A stretch of DNA of 64,000 nt from positions 101,122,410 to 101,186,409 of the forward strand of contig CM063284.1 of NCBI GenBank assembly GCA_032173965.1. The letters run 5' to 3'. The notes under the pieces are model-generated. The model made no database searches. It saw only the letters and a list, made by a program, of their open reading frames with translations, and was not told where the DNA came from. A program made the translations under genes and the position numbers. Source of the DNA: Sitta carolinensis. Its lineage: Eukaryota; Chordata; Aves; Passeriformes; Sittidae. Positions 38,702 through 51,565 of the stretch are shown here, piece by piece. Numbering within the stretch: position 1 is the first letter of the stretch; each line of letters starts with the position of its first letter.

Positions 38702-41700
38702 AACCCACCAGCAGCAGAATGTGAGCCAGTCTTTGTTTTAATCTGGAGAGCAATCAGCGTTGCAATTAGTATCCAAAAAACTCTCTAGGACACATGCTTA
38801 ATAGTTTGGCTTTGTGTTTTATTTTGTTTTTGTTGGGTTTTGTTCATGAGTGAATCATGTGAGATCTCCAAATAGTGATTGGCGCTTGAAACAGAAGGGA
38901 GCCTGTGGCTGGTGGAGCAGGAACACACAGTGTGCCAGGTCTGACCAGCCTGCTGCAGTGTGCTCACACCTGGCACCCAGCCAACCTGGAGCGCTTCATT
39001 TCTGCTCATTTTTGCCCAGTTTGGATCTGAGCAATCCTGGTTTTCCCAATCCTACGACACACAATGCCTCCCACACTGGCAAAACACAACCACAGTTGCC
39101 TCCCACACCTCCCACACTTTGGTGGCCGCACATCCACCCATGAAGCAGATGGCATCAAGCAGTGCAGGAGACTAGTCCTCTCCCCTCCCACATGTATGTG
39201 GGGTGTTTGCCACCCAGAGACTGTGTTACAGGCTCCATTTACAGAAAAATTAGAAGCAACATCTCATGGCATTGGGAGATTTAGTTTGCCACTGGTTTCT
39301 ACTCCACTTCTTTTTTGTTTGACACTGTAGAATTGAACAAAGTGCACCAGGGATGAATCAGGGTATTTCTTTTGGCCAGTTTTAATGGAAATCAGCAGGG
39401 GGGTGAGGGGAGATATTGTACACATGCCTCTGATGTCTGGAGTCTGCTTCCAGCAGCGTCCATGTGCTCTTGTCTCTAAACCACTGGGATTTTCAGAGAG
39501 GTGGTGATGAGAAAGGTTAGGTGTTACTTTCTGTCCTGTCATGCTTGATGCTGTGAAGAGAGAGATGGGCATGTCCAGAGCAGGCAGGGCAGACTGGGAG
39601 CTGTTTCATATGGAAGAATTGAGGGTGAATGGTCCCATCCCACCAGCAAACAGTCACTTGGATGGCTTTAAATTAGGAATGGGTCTTGTGGGACAGAAGG
39701 GTCTCCTGTGCAAACCCTGAAGTGCACTGGGCACTCCAGATTGAGCCACTGGTAGCTATGTGCTTTTCCTTTGTATTAGCAATAATTTGGCTTTGAAAAA
39801 TGACAGTAATTTACAATGCTGGTTGCTATAATTGAGGGAAATATTATTCCCTCTCCATCTGCAGCTGACTGGAAAATCTAGATGTGTCTTTTACTTTCTG
39901 TGATTTTGTTATATGCTGGCAACAGAATGAAATGAAAAGTAGTTTGAAGCGATGATCTGTTCATGCTCCAACTAGAGTATGAAAACTGTGGAGAAAGGGA
40001 GAAAATATGTTTTGAAATAATCACCGAATGTCAGCCTGCTTCAGATTGTCAGCACTTTCTCTTAGTCAGGACTATTGTGGAATATATGGATATTTGTATG
40101 CCTTTATGTAAACACTTTGTGGCCAGTTACCAAATATTTATGAGCATTATGGACAAATTTAACTAGGAACGTTTTCAGAGATCAATGAATACTGAATTAG
40201 TGCTTAAGATAAATCCTTACACAAAGAATGTGTAAGCGAGAAGCCTATGTAAGAAGTGTTCAAAGTTGAAACAGAGAGTTTCTTTGAAGAGTTAAGACCA
40301 AAATTCACTTATAGCTGAGGTGTCCTCAGGTCTCTTCTGCTCGCTTTGGCTCTGCCTCCATCTGGGATCACATTCCCATTTTGACCTGAAATACTTTGTG
40401 TAGTGGGTGGACTTGTCATTTCCATCACTGTGCTGTGGGGCTGGCACGCGCAGCGCCATGGGTGTGGAGGGGATTTCAATCACCTCCTCTTGGCTGTGCA
40501 GCATGAGTCCTGCTCCACATTTGGAGCTGTGGGACAGGGGCAAAGCGAGCTGAATGCTGTGCTGTCACGAGTCTGGCAGTGGTGCAGCTGAGTGCTTTGC
40601 GTGATAGCTGAAAATCCCTGCTAAAGTTTAAATCTTCTGTGTGCTGTCCTGGGCAAGCTGGAGTTTGCCTTTTATTAGAAGATCAATGAACTAAAAGAAA
40701 TAATGGGTACTTTAGAAAGAGAAAAATTGCCACAAACCAACTTTTTACTTATTGCACATATCCATAATTTCTTAACGTTGAATGTTTTATGCAAGCAACA
40801 AGGCACCAAAATCTTGGCAATGTACATTTAGTTTCAAAAAGCTGCTCGCTCTCTCTGCATAGTGGTGTTTGGAAAGCAAATGTTTGGTTAATACGTGGTT
40901 AAGCACTTTTGCAATACAGAGTGTGTTCTTCATTGCAAGGTATCTTTCCTGAAAGAGCAAAGTGTACTTTTGGTTTTTGAATCTGTGCAGACATAGTTTG
41001 TAAGCAGTGATTTAGATTTTGCAAATACTTCAGGGTCCCTTTGAACTTGTATGTTGGGCAGGTCAGTGCATGCTAAATATTTTTATAAGTAGTTTTCTAT
41101 GCATTTTTGCTTCCCTCTTCCTCCCACATATTTACTTTGCACGACCGATATTCTCTGAAAATGCAACTTCTGGTATTTTGGGTAAAACACATGCCATGCT
41201 CTGCATGAACTGAAAGGACCATCATATTAAGGCAGTGCAGGAGAGAGAGCAAGCATGCACAACACTGTGGGTATTATTATTTCTAAGTTTGTATTTTGTT
41301 TTTGTGATATAATTGATTTTCATTTTGTTGATAGACAAGGAAAGGACTAAGGACAGACCTACCAGTACTCAGCAGCTTCTAAGCTTTATCCATGGCACAG
41401 GTTTGTCCTAAATGTGGTGGCAAGGTTGCTATGTGAGCCAACATCATTGAAAACTTTTCTTTTGAGCCATCAGGGACAAGTATGGCATCATGAATGTAGA
41501 CAGTGAGCATCCTATGTTCACTGAAGTTCTGGTTGTGGCTCAGACTGGGTCTGCAATCCTCAGATAAGTGGGAGTTTCCCTTCAGAGTAAGTATGTGATC
41601 AGACATTTCATACTTATTTCAAACTGAGAGAGGATAAGGAGCCTCTTTAACTAGCTTCTAGCTGCAACCATCCCCAACACCCTCTTCCAACAGCAAGAAT

Positions 41701-43246
41701 CAGCAGGCACATCTCTAAGGCCATCTGGTTAGTAGCCTTTGGTACCCTCGAATTTTCCACTATTTTTGGATCCGAGAGGGATAAACAAATGAATCATTCA
41801 TGGTACTGCGTAGCACCTGTGAAATGCACGGACTGCCAGTCCGTGTTTCCAGGGGTCCATGCTTATGATTCTTGGGTCTGTTTTACCTCCAAACCAAATG
41901 ATTGCAGTTGCAGATGAAGCCCATGGGAATTCAGCTGTAAACATCTACAGCAGTGCATTAATTACCCTGAAATATTAGATCCAATTAGAAATAGCAGATG
42001 TGTCACAGTCACCAAATAGATGAATGGAAATTATTAGCATCTATGCATCTCCTCCTTTGTTTATCTCTTGCTAACTGTTAATGAAGTAGTACCTTTTTTT
42101 GTTTATTAAATTAATTAGAAAATAAAGAGATGTTTTAGAAAACCCCTGAGGGGAAAAGAGGAAAGATGTATGCATTTATGGAAAGATGTAGTATGCATGA
42201 ATAAGACTTTTGATAACTTTTTAAAACTTCAATTAAAAAAAACTTTAAAATACTTTGTTTACCCAGTATCCAATATAAAATCAAGCTTTTTACAGCTCTT
42301 TAATATGGAAGCATTATGTTATTTATTGTCTAGCATAAGCTTAACATTGGGAAACATTGCTGCTGTGGAATTAATTTTAGTTCTGTTTAAGAAAGACTGG
42401 TTGTTCTTTCCCATTTTTCTTTATTTGTAAGAAAATGGTAAATATTTAATGTTGAAAACTGTTGGCATTCATTTTATATGTGGACTAATTTATACATTAT
42501 GCATGGTGTCTCACGAGTGTTACTATATATTTTACTTTTTTAAAATTGAAATCATTGCAGTTCTGATTCTAATAGTTTTCCTGCCTTTCTGGTTTTATTC
42601 TGTAAATCTGAAATAAAGAGGAAATTAGAGTGTCTGCCATTCTAAAGACATGAAATCTGACCAGATGTGGCACTATTCATTTCACTGTTCACCAAAGCTT
42701 TGTACATTCAGTAGGAGATTAATAATTTTAATTTGTGATTAACGGTTATTCTAGAAAGGCAAAAAGTGAAAATTTTATTTTAAGAAAACTGAAATGCTGA
42801 TTTCTACAGCTCCAAACAAGAATGAAATGTTTCATTATGCTGGCATTTGTTTTTTTGTTTGACTACAAGTGAGTGTACATGAAGTAAGAGAACGGTTTTA
42901 ACATGTGTGTCCACAAGTAACTCTATTTTCAATGCAGATGAAGTGGGAAATTTTGCTTAGTTTCTTGAGCAGCAGAGAAATTCAGGAATGGACCAGAGTC
43001 ACACTGTCCTAGAAAAACTCTGTATATACACAAAAAATACAGATGATCCCTTTCTAAAGTAGTAAAAATAAGTTATTCAGCTGAAATTAACAAGGAAACA
43101 CATTGTCTGATGAGGAAAAAAAATATTTTTGTTACAGAAGAATTCTTGCAACACTAACTATAATAGTCCCTTCTCTTAAAAATTGTGTGCAATTTGATAT
43201 TTAGTCAAGGGAAAGTAAAAATAAAAACATTTCAAATCCCTAATCC

Positions 43247-43273
43247 ATTGTGTGTGTGTCTCTCTGTGTGTGC
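43247..43273 (+). repeat. GT/CT microsatellite
   Basis: Short TGTG runs flank a TCTCTC segment. Confidence 0.85.
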
Positions 43274-44541
43274 ATGCTGTTTTCTTCTGCATCCTGTAAG
43301 AAAGAAGGAAAAACTAAAGCTGCCATTTACTGCGATTATACTGCAGAATATGTTTCTGGCAGAGTTATAAGCTTCAGTCACTGGTATCTATTACAATTAA
43401 AGCTGCCCTGTAGGTAAATTATTTCGTTTAAGTGAATAAATTATGCTTTACCAGCTGTAGATCAAAGGCTATGACCAATTCATGGAACACCATGAGATTC
43501 TTTCAGGGATTAAAAAAAAAAAGCTGTTGTTGTAGGAGATCTGAATAGGTTTCCTGTTCTTCTGTTTAACTTCATAGTTTGAAAGCCTCTTTTGCAGGAA
43601 AGAGCACAATGTATAGACTGTTATCAAATGCAAAATATGACCATGTGTGAATGCGCAAATAAAGTGAGAAATGTTTGTGGAATGATCACAGTATTTGCCA
43701 TTCTTTTTTGTATTGCCAGAGATAACAAGCAGGAATAAATGATTTTTTTTTAGCTTTTGCTGTGAAAACTGGGAGCAAATTACTTGGGGTTGAGTGAAGC
43801 ATTTTATTATTCTGCTTTACAGGAGAATATACATTTCTCTCCTTTCAAGTGATCTTTTGTTTCCTTTTTAATTATCACACTGAGGTGAATTTGTTTTCCT
43901 TTTCATGGGGAAGTGGGGACAGCCTACATTTGCAACCGGTTTTGATGAATAAACTATTCATGTGCAGAATTTTTCCCCGCTCCGTGGTTAGGTATCACTG
44001 TTCAGGCTCTCTGTTGCTAGCCTGAGCTGTATGTTACATCTCTCACAACATCACACCAATCGATTTATTTTGAAAGATCAGAAGCACTTGGTTTGGAAAG
44101 AAATGTGAGCTGCACCTGGGGCAGGACTCCTGCAGGGGTCTCCCCTTGGTCTGGGAAGCGGGATGTCCAAAGGAATACCCAGCATGGCTCCATGGGAGTA
44201 CAATGTGAGGAAGGAGAACCTGTTGTGACTAAGAAGTGCTGGTGCTTGAAGGCTGCCACTTTTTAATTTGTCCACATATGACTAGTTGAATCTGAAGGAC
44301 TTCAGAAGTGATGCAAAATTAATTTTCGATTTTCAATTAATTAAGACTCTAGATCTGTGCAAAAATCTCATGGAACACTTATGGAAGTGTTATGTAGAAG
44401 TAATCTGACCCATTTTTCAACATGAGCCTAGCAAACTTTTACTGTTCTTACACTAATTAATTGTAGAGTGAGGGTACATTTCAATTCGTTCAAAAAATAT
44501 TCAAGTGAAACTTTCAGAATCAAGAACTCAGATTTTTTTCC

Positions 44542-44581
44542 AGATATTTAATAAAACCACTTAGATATTTAGTAAAACCAC
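44542..44581 (+). repeat. Two-copy tandem repeat, 21 bp period
   Basis: AGATATTTAATAAAACCAC at 44542-44560 is repeated as AGATATTTAGTAAAACCAC at 44563-44581, with one mismatch. Confidence 0.9.
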
Positions 44582-46434
44582 AAAAAGGCCTGTTTCAGCA
44601 CAATGATCAGGATTATTGAAAAAAATTGATTAACATTATTATGAAACTCATGTACGCTGTTGTTGGGGAAAAGATTCATTAAAAATGTACTCTTTACCTC
44701 TTTCTGCTGAGGTGCAGCCTGGGCTAGTGTTCAGTGACATTAAAAGCCACCGTACTGCAACATGAATGGGGGGCTCATGTCAAGCCTAGATTTTCTGTAA
44801 TGTTAACCAGAGTGGCCATGCTCTCATAGGCCAGTTGACTCTACAGCATTCTGTGCTGCTCCCAGTGGCACAAGAAACAAGCAAGCAGTCCAGCGAGGAC
44901 TTTGCCATCCAACTCTTTTGAAAGCCTCTCAATTACTTAATTTTTTTTTCTCTGTTCCAGGACAACTAAAAGCCTTTAGCAAAATACTTTCAAACTACTT
45001 AGCTGCCATACAGTGCATAACCATTCAGGGTTAAGCTGTTGAAATAAATATTAAAGCCAGCTTTCTGATCACTTACCTTATTCCTGCTTTCAGCATATGT
45101 TGTTTTGCAAGATACACATCAGTGGAAAAGCTGGGTCAGCAGCAGTGATGGAAATGTTGGATTTAACCATGGGTGTATGAGCAGACCCACACATTTCTCA
45201 ACAGTGGTTGTATTGTAATCACATTCGAGACTTTTTTGATACTCCAGGCCTGCATTTAGTCACAGCAGTTGCAGGTAACTCCTTCACAAATGATTTCTTT
45301 TAGGCTTCAAAGCTGCAATGAAGAAAGGCCAGAGGTGACCTCTATCTTTGCATCTAGAAAACAACCTATTAAGTTTTCTACAAGTTCAGGTTATGATGAC
45401 CCAGTGCATTCACCTATACCCAAGGAATTATACAGATCCCTCACTTGTCGTCAGAACTGATTAGACACAAAGCCCTATAAAAAAAATAAAATTTGAGCTG
45501 TGTATTTAAAATGCCTTAGCCTCACGCTTTCAAATAATTATCCTCTCTTTAATAGTTGGGAGTTTAATATATGCATTCAGCAGCTTAATAAACTGTTTGT
45601 CGTGCCACTAAACCTAAATCCAGGCTCTCCTTTTTAACAGTGAACCAAATTCAGACACCACATCCAAATCCAGAAAGTCGTATTTCCTAGCATAAGAAAT
45701 TAAATCTGCACAATGAAACAGTGAAATTTTTTTTCTGCATAAAAATCATCATGCCTTACAGATCTTTCAGAGGAGAAGAAAGGCTTCCTTGACAGGGATC
45801 GAACACATTAATTAGCATTTAAATATTTGTACTTAAATACCCAAAAAGGTATTAAGGTAGTCTGTTGAATAAAATGTATTAACAGTTAACATAATAAAAC
45901 ATGTTAAAATATTAAAGACCTTCTGGTTATTCCTCTCTGTGCCAGGAAGAAGGATTAGGGCACATTTAAATGTGGACATCCTCATCCAAGTGGACTTGGA
46001 TGTTGTTGTCTTTGCAAGAAATGCTGGTAAAAGGATTGTGCTTCTTACAGAAGGATTTTCTAGGTACTCAGCTGAAATCTTTCATGTTGAATTTAGAGGT
46101 TATTCCTGTATTTTTTTCCTATTCCCTATTTTTTCCTCTCAAAAAAATTGATCAGAATTGAGTTAATCAAAATGCTAAGTATCACTAAAATATGAGTGTG
46201 CAAGCTTCCAACAAATAATCACTTATTCTGTAGTTCTGGAGAGCAAAAATATCTGTCTGTCTAGAGTTCCTTGATCATCTTCATATTTCCCATATTGCAA
46301 AGATTTCTTGTTACTGGGGGTTTGGGGTTTTTTTCTTAGCCTTGAGCTTACTTTCTGTTCCAGCTGAAAAATGTCATTAGAAGTAACAAATGTTTCTTTG
46401 TTTTTTTTTTGTTGTTTTTTTTCATCCCATACAG

Positions 46435-46597
46435 TGTGAAAGGAGCAGATGCTGGGAACGTGATCAGACTATTTGTACCAGATATTGGGATGTTCATTGC
46501 TAGTCTGACAATATGGCTCATCTGCCGCAACATGTTTCAGAAGCCAGTAACCGAGGATGCAGCACAGTGCAACATGCAGTTTGAAAATGAGGAGATG
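46435..46597 (+). CDS. PIEZO2: PIEZO2 exon, 163 nt, carrying a membrane segment (about TM4)
   Basis: The first base completes the Ser codon begun in the microexon, then 54 codons run from VKGADAGNVIRLF to FENEEM. The stretch VPDIGMFIASLTIWLICRN is a hydrophobic membrane helix, by family knowledge the fourth of the N-terminal four-helix unit. The hydrophilic tail QKPVTEDAAQ..FENEE opens the cytoplasmic linker. The acceptor is strong: a long T-rich tract from about 46391 ending in ACAG at 46431-46434. The donor is GTATCA at 46598 and is weak, but the phase 0 end at Met joins exactly to the next exon. If the donor is not used, translation runs eleven codons into the intron and stops at 46631-46633. 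From memory it is close to mammalian PIEZO2 over the helix and less so in the tail. Confidence 0.93.
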
Positions 46598-49500
46598 GTA
46601 TCAAATACACATTTCTATCTGTATGGCTTTTAGTGAGCTTTGGCATTCCTGTGTTCTGAAATGGTTTCATGAGGGCTGGATATGTTGAGAAGTAAGCTTT
46701 CAGGAAATAAAATTATTGGTTTTAAAGTGGAGAAATCTAAAGTTATTATGTTGAGACAACAAAGCAGAATATGAAAAGTGGTAGAAATGCTAAAGGATTT
46801 TCAAAATAATTTTGAGTTAAGAAACAATCATGACAGTCTGTCACAAGTTGTTCTTCACCAGAGCTGCTGGTTAAATCTGACAAGGTTGTTCTGCTACATA
46901 CAGTGCTCAGTTTCTTAGATAGCAGTCCTATTTCCAAATTTGTTATCCAAGTATAGCAACAGCATCTGAGTGATTATCAAAAATTACTCTTAAAGAACAG
47001 AAAACAGACTGTGTATTAAGTTCATGGAAGGAGTTATCTAAAAGTTTGATTAAACTTTTAACATACTGAGTGAGATTGAGAATGATTTAGGGGTATGGCT
47101 TAGCTGGAGTGTTGATGTGTTTGCTGTGTCTCTTACTAGTGGGCAGGAAAGCAGCAGAGATACTGAACGCAGAAAAACCCACAGAAAGAGAAAAATAATT
47201 TTGTAATATAAAAAGCCACAGTGGGAATTTGGGCCAGGGTGCAGAGAAATCCCTACTACTAATTTTAACATGTTTTTTATCAGACTGTCTAGCATGGCTT
47301 GGGGCTCATTTTCTGTCTTCTTTTACATATGGGTGGAATGTTTTTTTCTTTACTCTCAGAGCACCATTTTTAGGGGACACAATTTCAGCTTGCTCATTTC
47401 AAATAGAAAGTGAACTTTGAAGTGAGTGTAATACTTAGGGAGATCAGTTGCCCATTTTGGTGCCACTATATAGAGTAAAAAGAGGCCTCTCTGCATGTTG
47501 CCAGGTTGTCTGGATTGTGGCAGTGCCAGAAGCTGGTCAAGTTTCTAGCACATGGGAGATCAATATCAGGACTGTGCTTTATACTCAGTTGCAGTTGGAA
47601 TTCTTATGGGCTCTCCTGGCAGCTGAGGATTGCCTGAAGGTTGCAGCTTTTTAACTGCACATTGGAGGATATGTAGGGTTTGGTCTGATGTGCGTATGCA
47701 AAGCTTTGTGTCTCCTGGAACCTGGTTTTATCAGCTTTAAATCTGCTTTATCGTTGAAGCTGTGCAAAATGGATTTAGCAGCAGGCTAGAACCCTGGGCT
47801 ATATCCAGAAAAGGAAAAAAGTGTGTCTTATTAGCATGGTTTGTGTTCAGCTCTCCTCTTAAATGAGTTTTATTTTACCAAAGTGAGCACCAACAGATGT
47901 CTTTGGTGCTCTTGATCTTCTGAAAAGAAAGTATTCACAAAAACAGGAGTAATCTGATGGCAGAAACTCAGAAGAAAAATGGGCATAGTTTGGTTCCTCT
48001 GTAGTGAGATGATGATGTTTAGATATTCACTTTTTCTTTGGTTCAGAGGTGAGTCTGAGCCTGGAGTGTGGGTCAAAGGGAGCTCAGTGTCCTGGGCAGG
48101 ATGGGTGCTGGCTTCCACGTGGGGTTCTATAGCCATTTCCCTCCAGTGCAAGGAAAAGACTGAGCTAACACTAATTGCATAGCACAGAGTGTAGCTTTAT
48201 TTTGGGCTGGTCCTGAACTGGCTACCTCAATGCCAAGGCAAGAGTAGTTCACAAGGGAAGAAGGAGGGAGAGAAGAAAACTCTGACTGCAGAGAAATATG
48301 AATACTGGGCAAATAGAAATCTGTGTAAATATGTTTTACTGGTTCACATCAAAACCCAGTGAATATGATTTATGCTCTGTAAACTGCATGTATTGCAGAA
48401 TATTTAGTGAACATAGCAGCTGTGTTTAGATTTAGTGACACCCAAAGCTCTAACACAGTCACTTCTTAAAAATGGGATAATATTTTCTGTTATGTGAAAG
48501 GGTCCCAAATACTTCAAGGAATTCTGCCCTTCACATCCAAAATAATGAATCTGCATCAGAGTAATCTACTAGATTTTTAGATTGAGTGAAGTGAAATGGA
48601 GAATGGAAAATCAAATAGCAATTAAACACATTTTTCCAAACTTCAGTTTTCTCTTTCTAGGTGTCTGCACATAACATCCTGGAATCATTTCTTCTAGTTA
48701 GGAGGAGCAGGCAGAGCAGTTGAATCTGCTAGGAATATGTATTTGGCAGGACTGACTGTAAGGAACCTAATGCATATGCAGATCAGGCCACTGAGTGTCT
48801 GAATTTGAGAGAATGTTGGCATGGTCCAAAATGAGTCCAAACTGTGTAGGTTTCACATAATTATCAATTCTTTCTTGGTAGAGTACACTGGAAAAGGGAA
48901 GATTTAATAAGTGACCAGTTCTTTGAATTCTGCATGAGCTGACTGATGCCTGTGGTTCTGTGTTGGGGTAGCTCATTACTGATCCTGTAACTCTATTGAA
49001 TTAGAAAGCACAAACTGAGTTGCAGCAACAACTGTCTACAAAAAGACACTTCAGGAAAAATGCTGAGCTCGGTACTGTACCTCCAAGAGAAATAGTCCTG
49101 GGTTTGTTAGACCAGTCCTGTAGCCAGTTCAAGAGTTGAAGAACTGCTGCTGAGAGTTCCTGCCACCAGTCTGCAGAAATTTGTGATAGGAGATTTTGTT
49201 AAGAATGCATCAGGTGATTTAAACACCCTTAGCAGAACCGTTAGAGAGGCAGCTTTTCAGGTTGATAGATTCTTAGCCACAGACAGTTCTTATAATCAAG
49301 AAAACAGCACTTCCAGGTCAAAGCGCTGTCTTGCATCTTTACCTTCTTGCACTAAATTATTAACATTGAATGATTCTCAGACCTCTTTGCTTTGTGGGAG
49401 AGTGAAATGCTATCAAAATAGGCTTAATTAAAAAAGAAAGGTTAATCTATTTGCCCCTTCCAACATTTCTGTTATAGGAAAACCTGTTAAATAATTGGTT

Positions 49501-50597
49501 TAATATTGCTAAAACTGACCTTTTCAAAGGTCTGTGTGAACCCATCACATTTCAGTTGATATATGGTGATGCTGTAGAAATGCCTCCAGTTGAGCAGCAG
49601 TTTGTGTGCTGTATTTTGGCATGGCAGTAGCCTTGAGAAACCAGCCACGATGCATCAGATTGCTTGTGGACTGAGTGGCAATTCAAAACAAAAAAAAGTA
49701 TCAGAATCCAAATTAAGAACAACAAGGATTTGTTGAAAAATTGATGTCTTTCTCCATTACACTGCATTCAACTTTAAGGGAAACAGATCTTCATCAGAAA
49801 AGTTTATTCTACAGAACAGACTGGGGGAGGAGGCTCTAAGGCAGTGAGACTCTCAATTATTTGTAAGTAACGCTATCCCAGGAATAAGCAAAGAGTGTGG
49901 TTTTAATTAGCAGTGAGTCATGGAGTAGGAAGGTCTGCCAGATACCAGGCTTCAGTCCAACTCATTACCACCCCTAAATGGTTGCACACTTGGAGCAAAC
50001 GTGTCTGCAGGCCCTTTTTATTAGAGCTCAGAAAATTTAAAGCAGGTGAATTCAGCTGGAGACAGGCCCAGGTTGCAAATGCTGAAAAGCACAATGCCAG
50101 TCACAAGGTGTGAAAGGTGGAAGAAAATGAGGAACAACAGTTAACTCCCAGCTGCAACTGAAAGTATGACATTTTTGATTTGGAGCAGATGGTGGTTTAT
50201 GTGCCAAAATGCAGATACAGTATATACAGTCTGATAGATATTAGAAAGGAAGTAGCCTTTTTTTGAGTCTGTAGACGAATTGCCTGATGTTTTAAGTGAC
50301 AGTGGCAGGAAGGAGAATCCTTCTGCAATTGCACAACTTAAATTTTAGAAGAGTTGTTGATCTTAATTGACAAAAATCCAAACTCTTGCAGTCTTCAATG
50401 CAACTTCCTCCCAAGGCAATTGCTGCCTTGCCCATTGAAGCCTGTTTCTCATGCATGATGTTCTAGAAAGAAATAGAACCATTAGGTCCTTACTTTGTCT
50501 CACAATCTGGGGCAAGCTTGATCCCAAAGCTTCCATCTGATCTCTTTTCTGCAGAAGTCAGAGATTTGTTTGGGATCTCAAAAAGGGGAAAAAATGG

Positions 50598-50620
50598 AAA
50601 AAAAAAAAAAAAAAAAAAAA
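50598..50620 (+). repeat. Poly-A tract, 23 bases
   Basis: An uninterrupted run of 23 A. It accounts for the Phe run in the open frame on the other strand. Confidence 0.95.
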
Positions 50621-51024
50621 GAAAACAGAGGAATTTTTGAAAACATAAGCTAAAGTTTGAGAAGAATGTGAGCTTGACCTGGAGTCAAGATAGTGGGTTG
50701 ATATCAGGAGGACCATCACAGTTCTCACTTTGGCCATGAACTTGGTTTGTTTCCTCAAGTCTATTGCTTCATCTGTCTCTCGGCTCCTGTGTCCCTTGGC
50801 ACACAGAAGCACTAAAAATGCTTGGTTCCCCAGCTTTCTCCTAAACAGTGACAGGCTGTTTGCTTTCCTCCTACACTGAGCATGTAGTGCATTGAGAGCT
50901 CTCATTTGGTCCAGGTCCCCAAGTGTAACTGCAGTACATTCCATACAGGAGAGAACAGACTGGCTCTGAGAACTTCCCATGTCCCATGCCTTGTCCAAGG
51001 ATTCTCTAGCACAGGAATTACCCA

Positions 51025-51565
51025 TTTAGACCAGTATCCTTATCCTGAAAGTAGCTGGTATCTGCTGGATAGGGGCTACAGCAAATAAGAGGATACCCTT
51101 TTGCAATATTACAGTTTATCCTGATCTCTCATAGAGTGAGAATTACTTTAATCCTAAAACATGTGTTTTCAAATCCCTTCCAAAAGAAGTTGTTTATAAT
51201 TATAGCTACTCTGAATAATCTTGTTAAACATATAATTACCCAGACTCTTTTAAAACCTCATTAATTTCTTGGCTTCAGTGGCATCATGAAGCAAGGACTT
51301 CCACAATTTAATAAGGGCTCTTTGATTTTATTTTGAATTTAACACCCTTTAATATTATGGAAGGTCCCTTGTATTACATGTTATAAATCAAGTGAGATGT
51401 ATAAGGGAACCAAATGTATTATTATCTTCTGTATTTGAGCTTTAAGGCTAAGCAGTCTCTGGATTTTTTTAATTTCTTTGATATTTTAATGATTTCTTTT
51501 CTGAAAAGCTCTAGTTCTGCAATATTCTTTTGAGCTACAGAGATTAACAGTTCCTCAGCATTTCA
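51025..51565 (-). mobile_element. Ancient CR1 LINE (amniote L3/CR1-like), reverse orientation
   Basis: On the + strand, landmarks of the reverse complement of an old CR1 lineage familiar from turtle and crocodile genomes appear in order: TTAGACCAGTATCC, TTTTCAAATCCCTTCCAAAA, TAATTATAGCTACTCTGAAT, TCAGTGGCATCATGAAGCAA, GGACTTCCACAATTTAATAA, ATTTTGAATTTAACACC and AGTTCTGCAATATTCTTTTG. The copy is diverged, with many indels and no usable frame. Edges are approximate. Confidence 0.75.

Larger units (their letters stand above)
25232..46434 (+). other. PIEZO2 intron, 21.2 kb
   Basis: This intron lies between the 43 nt and 163 nt exons, with GT at 25232 and AG at 46433-46434. It holds CR1 fragments at about 26730, 28388, 32345 and 37265, the pyrimidine satellite at 32571-32980, a 42-base T run at 34120-34161, a TTAGGG-like patch at 31452 and short direct repeats. 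The part from about 41.9 to 44.0 kb has no repeat that I recognise and is rich in TAATTA-type motifs; it could contain conserved non-coding elements, which I cannot test here. No other gene is supported on either strand. Confidence 0.85.

Noticed and set aside
50558..51025. 155-codon open frame on the minus strand
   Set aside because: Its Phe run comes from the poly-A tract. I recognise no family, and no splice sites, conservation or promoter support it. One such frame is plausible by chance in 64 kb.
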